Assembly: GCA_036244855.1 (NCBI GenBank)
Contig: BQKZ01000313.1
Coordinates: 72,673 to 136,672, forward strand
Source of the DNA: Temnopleurus reevesii
Taxonomy: Eukaryota; Echinodermata; Echinoidea; Temnopleuroida; Temnopleuridae
Length of the DNA: 64,000 nucleotides
Reading direction: 5' to 3'
The notes under the pieces are model-generated. The model had not been told where the DNA came from. It worked only from the letters and a program-made list of their open reading frames with translations, and did no database searches. The position numbers were made by a program, and so were the translations under genes. Within the stretch, counting starts at the first letter, position 1. Each line of letters opens with the position of its first letter. Below are positions 50,799 to 63,992 of this stretch, in pieces.

Positions 50799-51407
50799 TT
50801 AAAGAAGAACGAAACCCTGCATTTTATATTCTCTCAGTAGATGGAGAAAAATAAAATGAACCAACTGTGAAAATTTGAGCATAATCCGACGATCCATTCA
50901 AAAGTTATGAATTTACAAAGTTATAGTGAATGTCCCGTCATGGGAATCCTCGAGTCGGCAACGCCGACCAATTATTAGTCGTCTACGTTCAAATCTGTGA
51001 CGTATTTGTGGACAGCTCTCCATTCATTCTGTACACAAAATTTAACAATTTCTTCTTTTTTCAGAAAAGTGGACAAAATTTTCCCTTTTCTCGTCAGTAT
51101 TATAGGTGTTGGATAATTCTTCAAGTATTGTTGGAAGAATAATGTTGAATAGTTATGGTATATTCAATCAAATTCCATAATTATAAAAAATCATGTACAA
51201 AATAAATGGAGAGTTGTCCGCATATCGTCATAGATTTGTTAAGCGTTGCCAATTCAAGGATCCCCATGACATGGGATAATTGAAACTTTGAAAATTCGTA
51301 ACTTTTGAACGGACTGTCCAATTAAGCTCAAATTTTCACAGTTTGATCATCATATTTTTCTTCATCGACTGATAGCAAATTAATTCCAGGGTTTCATTCC
51401 ACTTTAA
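50799..51407. mobile_element. long-inverted-repeat element flanked by TTAA
   Basis: TTAA at 50799-50802 and 51404-51407 bound a 601-bp element. Its arms (about 240 bp each) are inverted copies at roughly 80-85% by eye. Left blocks AACTGTGAAAATTTGAGC, TTCAAAAGTTA and GACAGCTCTCCATT recur inverted on the right as GCTCAAATTTTCACAGTTTG, TAACTTTTGAAC and AATGGAGAGTTGTCC. The end sequence is AG(A/T)(A/G)GAA(C/T)GAAACC. TTAA duplication is the hallmark of piggyBac-type insertion. No coding. Confidence 0.85.
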
Positions 51408-51919
51408 ATTGCCTATTCTAAACACATCCCACTTCCATTGCCCACATATTTGATAGGTTTCATCTTTGAAAAAGCTTGAAATTATCTTTAGATTTCAAAA
51501 TGTACTAACATTTTGGATATTTATAATTATCATAAAGGAATTTCAAATTGATTTCAATCATGACATGTGAATGATGGATATGATTGAAGACTAGAAAATG
51601 TCACACTGAAACCAATGTGTATTAAATCACATATGATGGATGACAATGGAATAGCAAATTACAGCCTAACTCCATTGCAGTCTAGCCTAGAAACCTCATC
51701 AAACATAAATGAATCAATTATTAGCAGAAATTGAAAAGTAGAAGCTGACGAGGTGATACCTATACCAGAGACGGAACGGACACTCTTTGTGCTCTCATCA
51801 TTTCTCATAATTTCTCTTCATCGCTGCTCACTCATACAGAACTAGGTTAATAATTGAATGCATGGGGGATTCCGCGGAAATGAGTCACTATACCAATACC
51901 ATCATTTCATGGCATAACA

Positions 51920-52025
51920 ATGGAGGCTGGTATTGATTCCCGGTCGGAAATCGCCTCCCTGCACGACGGCAGCATGGGAGCCAATCTCCGCACTGAGTTA
52001 ACGTGGAAACGCCTGCCAGCCCATC
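51920..52025 (+). CDS. candidate first coding exon, unknown protein
   Basis: AACAATGG (a good start context) opens MEAGIDSRSEIASLHDGSMG followed by ANLRTELTWKRLPAH. It reaches a moderate donor CATC|GTGAGG in phase 1. Unspliced, the frame ends at TAG at 52042 after 40 codons. GC content is above the flanks. No family is recognised. The exit phase equals that of the candidate at 47334-47486, so both could splice to the same downstream exon, as alternative N-termini do. No such exon was found by eye. Confidence 0.3.
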
Positions 52026-52042
52026 GTGAGGGGGTGAATTAG

Positions 52043-54200
52043 AGCTCATTGTTCCTTCGTTGATCGGGTGGACACACGTGCCAGGGCACAAAGAGACGCA
52101 TTTCTCTGGCATACTGCATCATACATGTTGCACAATGTGTATTATCAAAATGGCAATACTCCATTGTGTTTGTGTGCGTTTCATGTATGCAGATTACTGT
52201 AATATTATTGCAATATTATACACGCATAAACTCCCTGCTGTATAGACTAAAAATATGTTTGTACATTGTGATATTAATGAAATTATTTGTATATTGCATT
52301 AATTTATGAATTAGGGGCAAATTAAACAGAGATCTATAAAAAGGATTTTGTCATATAGCTTGTAACAATGATGTGCAACAATATCGCAGGAAATTTTAAT
52401 AAATGAGACAAAAATAAAATGCTTCCCTTGTCTGCATATAATATTACCTAACACGTATTACACAAAATGCTTTACAAATACAAGCTTGCATTCCTATATC
52501 ATTTATTTGTGAGAACAAATCAATACAGCTAAGCTATTCATCAATAATTACTCTAAATGCAGGCTCCTTATTCAATTGTGAAATACTTCATTGAAACGAT
52601 ATAAATAGATCAATGAGTTAATAAAGCTATTAACCTTTGTGATACATACCAAGAATTCAAACTGATTGCTCTTTAATAATCAATTAAAATGCTCACAGAC
52701 AGTTATGGTTCTTTCTTTCTCTATGTTTCTTATGTAACAGCTCTATACACCAAGAAACTACCAATAGGCAAATTTATGCAAAGCTGCATTTATGCGTTCT
52801 TCAAACGACCAGAAAGCTTGCCCAAGGCTTGCCCGACATAGCAACAAGTAATGTATATTGGACTCCAAGTATTATAGTGCAATTGTAACCAATTAGTTTG
52901 AGAAATACCATGTAACAACAATCAATGGCCAAAAAGGGGGGGGGGGGATAAATTTTAATCTATCAGTAAATCAGCAATTTGACAATAAAAATGAAAGGAA
53001 TTCATAAAGGTGGTTTTTCTTAAACGTTCTGGATTAATTGTCAGAAGGATGCACTCGATGGACCACATTCGGCGCACTAAATCAAGCAAATTATTCAACT
53101 CAACCGAAAGTTTAAACCAGTTCAAACCATGGGCTAAAAATAAACTATCTTTGTCAATTCCTGACAAGCACAAATGCAAATTTTGCTGTGCATCAATTAG
53201 CAGATTTTTTCCAAAAATGATTATGCCATATTCATAGGACTCGTAAAGTCAACATGACATTTATGTTTATGACATATATGTTTATATATGTGTAGTGATA
53301 TAAGGTAATATCAGGCACAATTTAGCTCAAATAGTCTGATATATTTGAAGGTTGAGATCTATAGTCAAATATTGGTTGATGGATAAGCTTTAGATCATTT
53401 GTGGTCACGTTAAGTAACAGAGCAGTATTTCTGTCATTGTAATTCTAGGTCAAAAGATATAATAAGTACAATACTAGGTCAAATTTTATAACAAGAAATG
53501 AGCCAAAGCTTGATTAAAAAGAGAAAATAGGTGGCCGCTGTGAGGCAAATAAACAAATTCATTGCAATCTAGCAATAGAACTGGCAATATGAAATGATAC
53601 AGTGATAAGAATAATATAGGCATACATTTCATTCCCTGAATCAAATTCTAATATCTTTTTTTCAAGGGTCATAAAATAATCCAAACTTATATAAAGATGT
53701 TTATATCGCTATATCATTAAACATAGAGAAAATTGAGCAAAAGATTTCAAACAAAGTAAAAATGAAGAAAAATATTTACAAAGAGGGATGGAAAATTCCT
53801 GATATATATTTTACAGAGACTGATACTAGTTTCACATTGAGGCATAAATACAATCTACAGTGCTATTTCTAAAATCCACATGCTAGCACCATTAGAAAGT
53901 AATTTTTCTGTATGGAAGGTGAATTTGTTGACCACAATTCAATACTGACCTGAAATTGTCCTTTTTGATCAACCAACTTGAATATATTCTCAACTTGCAA
54001 GCATCAATCAAACACTTGGTGTATTCCAAATCAAGGACTCCATGAATGTGGATAGAGATCCGAGCGTAGAACAACATTTATCCAAAATCACTTTAGAATT
54101 CAATTTAGAGTGATGGAATTACAAGAATTGGTTCCAAACATTAACACAGTTTTTCTCCCCATCCTTTGTTGAACGATCCCACAGATGTATACAGCAATTA
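52043..54200. other. no secure gene; weak plus-strand frame near 53.0 kb
   Basis: A G-run lies at 52936-52947. A plus-strand frame at about 53054-53237 begins MHSMDHIRRTKSSKLFNSTE after a possible acceptor TTGTCAG, but no donor is convincing. I leave it uncalled. Confidence 0.4.
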
Positions 54201-54520
54201 AAAATGCTTGAACCGAATGATGCTCGTGTACTGAGTGCAAGAGAGAGTGCTGAAAGCCGCTAATGACAGCTAGCTCTTGGCAGCCGATCAGCACACACAT
54301 ACAGAGGAGCAGACGATAAACTGTGGGAAACAACCTGCATCATCTCGTCTACCACTGCGAGGACCAAGGCTAAATCTTATTCCATGGAGGCGGTGTGTGT
54401 TTGGTGTGTTCTCTATTTGGAGCAGCCGCCACCCCCTCACCTATTGTTCACAATCCTGGGGCTCATGCACGACTCCGTGGGGGCAGGTTGCTCAAAATCG
54501 TCCCAAGTCTAATTGAACTG
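54201..54520. promoter_or_regulatory. locally GC-rich segment with a minus-strand donor, possible 5' exon region
   Basis: This stretch is richer in GC than its neighbours. On the minus strand it has AACAATAG|GTGAGG (exon side ending at 54441), which could be the donor of a noncoding first exon of the PLEKHG-like gene. No TATA box or initiator can be assigned with confidence. Confidence 0.18.
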
Positions 54521-57500
54521 AAGTGTGTGCTATATTAATGCATGTAAATCTATTGGATGTTCACAAACCGAACACCCGAATTGATCTCGGTAAACGATCT
54601 CCCTGAGAGCTTTTATTCCAAGTCACCGTCTACTGGGGGAGAGGTATTTACATCCATGATAACAATAGCATCCTATTGTAATGGTGTTACAAGGATCACA
54701 AGGCTACCCCAGAATACTGGGCTCTAGCGGGTATTGACCTAATACACATACAAGGTGCTTAAACCTCAAGTAGTTTGGAACCTTTTAAAGGGTGTGCTCT
54801 GAATAATCTGTCTAGCTTTCCTCTCAGGTCATATCTCACCCCAGCATTGTCATTAATAGGGTCATATTATACCCACAAACTGAAAATCAATCATCTTTTG
54901 CACCCATCAACATATAGAATCAATGAATTCAACAATTTGGTTGAGTATACAATAAGATGACTTGAAAATAGCAAGAAAAAAGTCTCGTCAATCCACTAAT
55001 GATGTTTCACATCAATAGGCTGGTTTAATATTAGATTCAAATCTATGCATATGGCCTTTTCCAAACGAGCGTATTTATGTGGTATTCCTCGAACCGATTA
55101 GTAACAACTGAACTACAATACTAACAACTAACATAACTTGCTGCTATGCCAGACACGCCTGTCAAAAGATTTGTTTGGTTTAAAAAAAACACCATGTTTC
55201 ATAAATACATGCTAGTAGTTTTGGTACAATTTGTGCAAAATTGTTATAATGTGATTGTTACTGCAACAACAATTACCATGCCAAAAGAACACAATACTTG
55301 ATAATAGACAAAGCAAAGCAAAAATGACAAATAAAAAAGGTGGCCTTCAAAAAATTACCCAATTTCTGGAATTCTATTAGTTTAGTTTAGTTTAGTTTAG
55401 TTTTCTTCTGCATACAACATAATTTTGAAGTATAGCAAAAATAACATGATTCATGAGTATCATTTTGACAACTAGGGTCACAAAAATGAACATAAATATC
55501 AAATAAAAATACTATAAACTGTGATGACAATTTGTCAACATACACTGTATAACATGTAAATAATAGAAGAAGGAATATCTTGTAAACAAATTGCTTGAAA
55601 AAAAATAGACAAATGTGTATGTTTGCAAATTTCTTAAATAACTCAAAAAATCCTAGTGAAATACATGCAAATGAATCAAGCATACACATAAAAAACATTA
55701 GGAATCTTGTAGTTTCAGAAATTATTTAACCTTGCAATATCCAAGACAGTTTTCTTTAATATTTCTATATTTTGCAAAAGTACTGAGCAGAATAACATTC
55801 TGAAAAGCCTGATAAAAAATAAAGCACACCTGTGTATCAATGGGCAGGATTAGAAAATCTTTTTCACAGAACTCTCACCACATTACTTTACACTTTACCA
55901 CAAAAGTATTGTATTTAGAATATATGTTACCTTTAAACCAAAGTTATTTATAAGGTGAATACTTGTGCAGCTTAAAGACGACAAAGAGAGAACGCAAACA
56001 TTGACTTGAAGAAAGTGAACTTATTGAATGCGGTTAAGACAGGAATGTAGGATTAAGAGGCTGTTCACTTGCTAAATGTTTGTCCGAACTGATCAATCAA
56101 AGAGATATTTAGTAACAATAAGCATGACCAGACCGCTTATTATAAGCCCAGTTAGGATCAACAATGATAGAAATTGTCTTGGACCAGATCATCCCATTCC
56201 AAGTCCTGTCTGTTTTCTGTTTTCTATTTTCTGTGTGGTTTGCTTCGAATAACAGGATACAAATCCTAAGATCATTCAAGTGATTGACAGACATGATTGC
56301 AACAGTATTCCTATTGCATTGATGAAAACACATTCCAATTCAGATAAAAAGGAACAAGAGTTTTCAAGAGAAAACTTTCTGTTTCAAGTAAAAATGGAAA
56401 AATCGTTCGAGAGCAATGAGAAATTCATTTTTAGATAATATACTCCCCTATACACAAAGATTGACTGCACTCAGTAACTTGTACATGTATCCAACAAAAA
56501 ACTTTGTCAAAATCCTTTAAAATTAATCTACTCAACATTTTGAAATGAATGGATAATTTTGTAATAAGGAGTTTGAACCTTTTTTTACAACAAATTTAAA
56601 AAAAAGCACTGTTTTAAGTACATTGAATGATGTAAGCTCAACTAATCTAGAAAATGTAATAACCCTACTTTATCTATTTACAAGTTAAGCACAAAAGTAC
56701 AAACGTATTATAAGGGTGATAGTCTGGTCATAACTTCTTTCAACATCTTAATAAGGGATTAAAATCATGTTCTAGCTTATTTCATGAAAGTTTTTAATGA
56801 CATACATAATAGTACCTTTAATGACTGTTATCACTTCTAAAATGCAACTTTAGGTTCAACTTCTTTTCACTCCCTAAGCTTAAACACTATTAGAGAAACC
56901 TTGAAAGCATATTAAATTTGAAATCAGGGCTGTGTGATGCAACTGTGATGACAATTTAAAACCGATTCATAATCAAAGAAACGAAAGGGCTTAAAATAAG
57001 AAGGTTGGGGATGATATTGTACACTTCTTTCAAATCAAACGAAAACCATTTAGGATCTCAAAACACATACATCCCTCAGGAATATAAGCCTCTTTTAATC
57101 TCCTCTAATCTGGTTTCCTATCGTGATAATCCATCTGACAGCATTTTCGGTATTGCTTTCATAACTTTCAGAGGTTCTTTAAGAAGATTAAATACACAAA
57201 GGGGTATATGGAAGTAGTTGATTGATGATTTGATAGGCTATCAAATAAAATGTAAATTTTATGACCCAAATCTGCCTAAACTAGCATTCAAAGGGGGTGT
57301 TCAACTTTGGCTTAAAAAGCATTGTTGAAATTAAATTAACTAATCAGAATAAAATTAATGATTGATTTCTGATAAATTGCTTACAGAGAAAGTGAAAAGG
57401 CCATTGGCTTCTGTAATAAGAATAATTGAAAGTTCTAAAGTGACTTTCAAACTTAAAAAAAAACTTCTTTTAAAAGGTAGCTGAGGTCAAAAGATATAAA

Positions 57501-58329
57501 TTGTATATTTCGAAAGTGCATGAAATTAACTAAAAACAACTTACAAAGCAAAGAATTTCTAGAGCAAATAAAAAGTTCGTTCACAATCAGTGCACAAAAT
57601 TTAACTCTGGCATGTGCATTCTTTTGTGAGTCCATTTGATTTGCTTCCCTCTGTAATGCTGTTATGAGAGATATTCAGTTCAAGTTTAAAAATTCAATAT
57701 TTTGACAACTAAAAAAGTATGGGGCTGATTTTATGTATGTAGGCCATGCAAGTATCTACTTTTCTAGTCCAAATCTTATCAAAAATAGCCTCCAGTTTTG
57801 AATACATACATAGCTTCCCAAATAAAAATCATGCTTTCAGATATTAGTGGACTCCAGTATAAAAAAAAACGGTGGATGATTTATATTTCTTTACTTCTGT
57901 CATCGACAATGAGATCAGTTCACAGCTCAAAAAGAGATTTTCTAAATTCTATAAAAACGACCTCAATATCCGGAGACACTAATAGAGTTTAAATAAAACA
58001 AATGCTACAAATACCAATGAACTTTACTATTTCATCTCTTTGGATGACGGTATATTATGATTTGTCTTCCTCTCTGACATGACGTCAATGTGACTGTCAT
58101 GGTATAGCCATGAGTCCTCCACAGCGTTTCCTGGCATGGAAACACTAAACTAGGATGAAGGACGTTGAGTATTAACCTTTTGAAATCGATCTTCATCTTA
58201 TGTGGCAATCAGAGGGATGTGGCAAGAATAGAGAGATCCAGGTCCAATGACACAACATTCTAGAATACAACAGTCATTTTGATTGACATTTTCCTATAAA
58301 CACATCCAAATAGATAGTTCTGGAATTAC
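54521..58329. other. no gene recognised
   Basis: AT-rich unique sequence. A short (TTTAG)n run lies at 55378-55401. Confidence 0.55.
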
Positions 58330-58397
58330 CTGTGACAGTAATGATGTCTTTGGGTGACACATCCACCTCAAAATATTGAAGTTCTAGAGATTGAAGA
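58330..58397 (-). CDS. candidate exon, minus strand
   Basis: A donor GTCACAG|GTAATT and an acceptor TTATTTTCAG (68-bp exon) or CAATCTCTAG (54-bp exon) bound a frame reading LQSLELQYFEVDVSPKDIIT then VT. The short version is symmetric, phase 1. It could be a coding exon of an unrecognised gene upstream of the PLEKHG-like gene, or one of that gene's 5' exons. A single short exon is weak evidence. Confidence 0.3.
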
Positions 58398-60678
58398 CTG
58401 AAAATAACTTACTCCATCAATTCATTAATACATTGTAGTCTGATCAAAGATTCTCACTTGTAGACATGATAATGTGATCAAATAATGGGGTTCCTTTTAT
58501 ATAGAAAATGATATTCATTGGCTTTCATTAAGCAAGCTAATAATCTGTGACTGCTCTAAAGCGCTTCACGATCACTGGATTCACAGTCTTTTTTGCACAC
58601 TGGTATACTTGCTATTAACCCAACCACACTTACAGTTGTCTCCTACCACTACCTCATTAGCACGTGGATGAGATGCAAGTGTAGATAAGTTTCTTAGCAG
58701 AGGAAAATAGTATTATTACAAAATATGCCTGACCTATATTTAAAAAAAAAACACCCTAATTTCATATATTCTTCAGTAAAAAAATGCTTTAAAGTTATCT
58801 GCGATTAATAGGAAAATGTCAATCTAAAATATTCTCCTGGCATGAAAACAGATCCCTGTTTCAGTACACAAGAAATAAGGTACGTATATACATGTATGTT
58901 CAACCAAACACATTCCATGATTTCAGTAGCTTATAACAGTTTCTCAAAGTATGTTTTGATCTAAATCTTTATGAAACCAATCTCCCTCTACTTCCATGTG
59001 GAAGTGCATAATTACAAGGCAACTTGACATGTTATCTGCAGAAAAGTGATGAATTGAAATAATATTTTTATTAAAGTTCCTTAAAGCACAAGCTTTTAAA
59101 AAATTTTTACGCACAGGATGAATGACCCTTGGAAAATATGAAACCAGTAGTTTTGACAACACAAAACTTCTATGTCATCAAATAATGAATCATTTCAAAC
59201 GATATGGACTAACATTTCCTCAGAATTCTGTGCCAATAATTTTTTTATTACATTTATTGATATCTTTATATTCAATGCAAATAATACTTATGAAAAAATA
59301 GAGCATAAATGAAGACAGCTTCCTCAAAGGCTTTATCAGAGGAATAAAACTAATATTACCTCCTCAAACTTTATGCTAAAGTGTAAAACAATTTGACAAT
59401 GATTGTAGAAAATTTTGCTAGTTTTCATTTCAAGACACTTTGTGTTTTCCCTCATCTTCCAAATGAATAAAGACAATGAACCATCTAACACTCATATGAT
59501 AGTATCACAGCAGAATAAGCTGGGATATTTGCAATGTGGAGGACTCATAAACTTTATATTACTGCTGAAACACACACAAATATCAAACATTGTACATTGT
59601 ATTTATTTTGAATGCAGTGTACTGTCATAAGACTTCTCAGGATGCAGTGAGAAAATGAGCAATAATGGTAGTTTTTTTTTCAAACAATATTTCATAATAC
59701 AACAAAGGGATGAACAAAAAACATTAACATTTACTAAAATTTCACTCTTTCTAAATATTTACTCATTCCAGAATGAACAGTTTCACTCCTTGTTTCAAGA
59801 GGGAGTACAATGTATACATTATGTTTTAATTTAAAACGGTTTGATATCCATTTGAAATTTTGTTCAGCATTACCGTCACATAAGGGTAGAAATGATTAAT
59901 CACAGAAATATAAAATGTTCTGTAATGCAGTAAAGAGCTGGTTCTTCTTAGCAAAATAGTATAATTTCATCTTCTCAATAAAATCATAGAAGAACCCAAA
60001 ATTAAGTCTCATTCCGACAAACAAGAAATAGGACTTCATCAAAATGACAGGCCATGACATTGGTTTCACTTTGAGGTCAAAGATTCTTTCTTCTATATGG
60101 GTGCGGAGGATCAACACTAACAAATTATGAAATGGTATGCAAGTGCTTTGTGAAAGTATTTGGTATAACCAAGGAATTATCAGAGTACTTGGTATAACCA
60201 GCTCATTATATCATCCTACAGGTCAGGTCATGTAATCAACTACTTTCATGAAGGAAACGGTTTAAAAAATAACAACATAGTAAGATCAAATTTTTTAATT
60301 GTTTATTTGTTATAAGCACGAGATCAATTCTGAAATGATGTTCTCTTTTCATGAAGTCATCTTTACCAATGAAACATTAATGTTGCTTCTGTCTCTTCGA
60401 CAATTCATATGTTAGAACTTGGAAAACTGATCTGTCACCAGCTACATGTAACTATCATTTATCTTAAATTTTATCACGACTGATTTTTCTACACTCCTTG
60501 GAGAAATCTATAGATGATCTATGATTCTTTGTATTTCTTTTCTACAGAAAAAGAGATAAAAAAACTTTAAAAATCCTCTTTCTAGAAAAAATTCCACTAT
60601 GAATTGTCATTCTCTATGTAATGCTATGTTAAAAAAGTATAAGTTGAATAGGCAAAGGTTGAAATAAACTCCACTCAC
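58398..60678. other. no gene recognised
   Basis: AT-rich sequence. A minus-strand donor (ACAACT|GTAAGT, about 58633) has an open frame before it, but phases do not fit the neighbours. Confidence 0.5.
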
Positions 60679-60795
60679 CTTTATAATGTCCACACCTATG
60701 AAGTTGAATTGATGATTAAACGATGCTTTAGAGATTCCACCCCCAAACTCAAGTCTATGTAATAGACACCTGTCACGTCATTGTCTTTCATAATC
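60679..60795 (-). CDS. candidate exon with apparent internal frameshift, minus strand
   Basis: Both splice sites are strong: acceptor TCTTTATTTTGCCAG|GATT and donor ATTATAAAG|GTGAGT. The first part reads IMKDNDVTGVYYID in one frame. The second part, LEFGGGISKASFNHQFNFIG then VDIIK, is open in the frame shifted by one base, and the first frame stops at TAG. Either a base is missing in the assembly, the exon is from a decayed gene, or it is a noncoding 5' exon whose frames are accidental. No family is recognised. Confidence 0.35.
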
Positions 60796-62209
60796 CTGGC
60801 AAAATAAAGAGAAAATTGGACGGAATTTAGAATGTGTGACATTTCATGGAATTTACAGGCATCCATGCTGAAATGATTCTATCTGGTGGGTTTAATAGAA
60901 CAGAGCTGCAAAATGATGTGACAAATCAACATGTATACTAGTATTCAGTACAGAGCTTACAAGATATACACATGATATTGTGTGCCAGCCTGATTTGTAA
61001 TAGTCATGGTGACAAAATAAGGATGGAATGTACCCAAAGTCTTAGTTTGTTGTACATCATTACTTCCACATGTATTTCACCTAAATTAGAAAATAAATAT
61101 AATCAAAATTCAGTATAGGGGACCATTACCCCCCCCCCCCCTCCCCCTCCCCTCACCTCCCCCAAAGAAATTTTGTTTGTGAAATAGTTCAAATCTATGT
61201 GTATGTGTTGTTCCTTTTCTTACTTGCATTCCTCCCAATCAACTTTGCTACCACCACCTTGGAAATCAATACTTTTAGAATAAAATCTTGTTATGGACCC
61301 GAGTTCCCATCCAACAAAACAACTAATCCTCCACACATCATTCCCACGTCTAATCAATAATTCTATTATGATTTTTCTTCCTTATCTGCAAGATTTTGAA
61401 TCAAAATTGGATGGCAAGATAGCTGCTGATCATCATCAAACAAATATACAAATAAAGGTGTGACTGGATTGGGCTGAGCTAATTGTTTAGTATTTGGGGA
61501 AAATACTTATTAATATGATCTGGCTATTTAACATTATTTGACAGTGATTGAATTTACTTAAATTTGTTTTATTTTGACATTTCTGCTTGCCTGAGCAGAG
61601 AACAATGTACACACAGGTGAGATAAGCTTGATCTGCATGACCAAACTATTCAATCACTAAGGTGATACAGGTAAGTTCATGGTTCAATACATGAATGGAT
61701 GGGGAATCAAGTATAGCTTGGTCCTATCATATCTATTGTTTCTTGCTTAGCATTGAATTCATTTCACTATATCGGAGTGTATGAATGGCATAAGATTACC
61801 TGTAATAGTGCACGCCGTACAACAATGATGTTAATAAAAGATAAACTAAAGTCTTTAGAACACAAGATTATCCTTTTTCTAAAAAAATCATATTCAATAG
61901 TAAATCTTCCTTGGGTGAGAATTCTCAATTTCATACATGCACAATTTGCAGTATCATAAAAAGGTTGACAATTATAATCTATTATTTTTTTACAAGGGCA
62001 TTGATTATTAGACAGCAAAAAAAGATATCAGAGAAAATATAACATATCTTTGAAACCCATTCTCAAGTAATACTTATTTTCCTTTCTACATACACTGTAA
62101 ATCCTTCTTCCACAAGATCAATTAAAAGAATATCTTCCATCAGAGTGACCCTATACTCTTCAATAAGGGAATCATTTTAGCTTTTTACCATTCCCCTCTA
62201 CCCCTGCAC
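60796..62209. other. no gene recognised; C-rich run
   Basis: A C/CT run lies at about 61129-61162. At 61602-61667 (plus) an acceptor CTTGCCTGAGCAG and donor GATACAG|GTAAGT frame a segment with stops in all frames, at most a noncoding exon. Confidence 0.45.
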
Positions 62210-62398
62210 CCCCCCCCCCCCCCCCCAAAAAAACTCTCTCTACTCCCTATAAAGTCCTCCCCCATCACTCCCTTTTCCTTATTCTCGTCCCATCTTCTTC
62301 TCTATTTTTCCATTTCTGTCTCTTCTTTTCCTTCTTCTCCTAATCTCTGTTACCCTTTCCCTCTGTCTACTATTTCATCTTTCTCTTAAACCCCTCTG
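62210..62398. repeat. C run and pyrimidine-rich tract
   Basis: An uninterrupted C run at about 62210-62226 is followed by CT-rich sequence leading into the tandem array. Confidence 0.85.
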
Positions 62399-63130
62399 CC
62401 ATGTCTTCATGCAGCTGTCAAGTTCATGCACAAGTTTGTTTTCATGGTCACCTTGCCCAATATACAGTTTAGATGAAATCTTTCTCAACACCATCTCGTC
62501 ATAGGAGAGGAGGTGGGGATGGTAGACCCCCTCACTATGCACCTGAAGTCATTCTTTTCTTTTCTTCTCCCCACCCCTCCCACTTATCTCTCTCCCTTGT
62601 CTCATGCTGAAGTATGCGTTCATGGTTACCTTGGCACATATACACCCTAGATGGGATCTTTCTCAACACCATCTCGTCATGGGGAGGGGGGGGGGAGGGG
62701 GGCAAACCTATTTATTTATGCAGTTGAAATAATTTCCTTCCTCATCTCCCCCCCCCTTCCCCTTATCTCTTGCCTTGTCTTCATGCAGCTGTCAAGTTGA
62801 AGCTCAAGTATGTGTTCATGGTCACCTTGGCCCATATATACCTGATATGGGATCTATCTTTCTCAACACATCTTGTCATGTTGGAGGGGGTGGCAGCAAA
62901 AGGGCCACAATCCCCTTGCACCCAAAGCCTTTTTTCTTTTCTCCTCCCCCTTATCCAACTGCCTTATCTCTTTGCAGCTGTCAAGTTCAAGCTTGAGAAT
63001 GTGTTCCAGTCACCTTGGCCTATATAAACCCTCGATAAGATCTTTCTCACCATCCAGTCTCACTCTATATTACATTGGTGGATAAGGGGGCGGCAGAACC
63101 CCAACAAACCCCCTCATCATTCGCCCTAAG
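62399..63130. repeat. tandem array, four diverged units of about 170-200 bp
   Basis: Units start near 62399, 62598, 62770 and 62953. Shared parts are CATGCAGCTGTCAAGTTCA, GTTCATGGTCACCTTGGCC, GGGATCTTTCTCAACACCAT and a G-rich then C-rich tail. Each frame reads something like KYVFMVTLAHIY, but this follows from the repeat and is not a gene. Confidence 0.85.
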
Positions 63131-63992
63131 TCCTGTTTTCCCATTTATTCACAATATTGCATTGGTTATAATCGTCTTTGAAATATTGTAATACTTTATC
63201 TTAGATAATTTTGTTCTATTGATGTAAAATAAACATTGCACTAAACAAGGTTAATCACAGACAATCTTGCATCCACTGTGTTAAGAGATTAATCATTATT
63301 CCATCTGAAATAAATCAGAGCAAGATGACTCATTTCCATTTAACAGCATCATGAAAATGATGATTTATAAAATGCAAATTATTCGAAAAAAAATATCTTT
63401 GGATCCAGCAAACCATTTTCTATTCAAAATTAACGAACACTTCACCCCAAAAAGAGAAGAGACAAAGCAATAGGAAACTATTAATTTATTAGAAACGAAG
63501 GTGATATTGTCTTAAAAATATACTCTATTACTATTAGCCTTTTAAACTTTAAATACATAAAATCATGTTGTAAAGAAAATGATAACTTTTGAGAAAATAA
63601 CTTTTAAGTTGTGGAGTTGAAAATCAAGAAAAGGAAGAGCCGACAATTGCACAACCACTACCCCATCCGCCAAACAGTTGAATTTCTGTAAGTAACATTA
63701 CAGAGTAAAATATGTACAGAATAGTTTTCTTACAATAGTACATCGTATCTCTGAGTGCCCTCACTTATTGAAAAAACCTCCCTTTTAAGCACTTCATTCC
63801 ATCAAACTGTTGACTGGTGGAGTAATGTTAGTGGACAACCAATACATTACTCAACACTCAGCACTCCAGTGTTTGTCCATGGAGATTTGTCAAGATACTC
63901 ACCAAATATCAACAACAAACTGAATCCTTTGCTAGTCTGGAATTCCTTGGGCAAAATAACAAGAAAAATACCGGAATAAACGATCCACTCAC
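63131..63992. other. no gene recognised
   Basis: AT-rich sequence up to the right edge. Confidence 0.5.

Noticed and set aside
53052..53237. Plus-strand frame starting MHSMDHIRRTKSS
   Set aside because: The peptide looks plausible but there is no donor, no family match and an antisense frame of similar length.
58633..58700. Minus-strand frame NLSTLASHPRANEVVVGDN before a GTAAGT donor
   Set aside because: Joining to the 58.3-kb candidate creates a stop or a phase clash, so it is probably chance.
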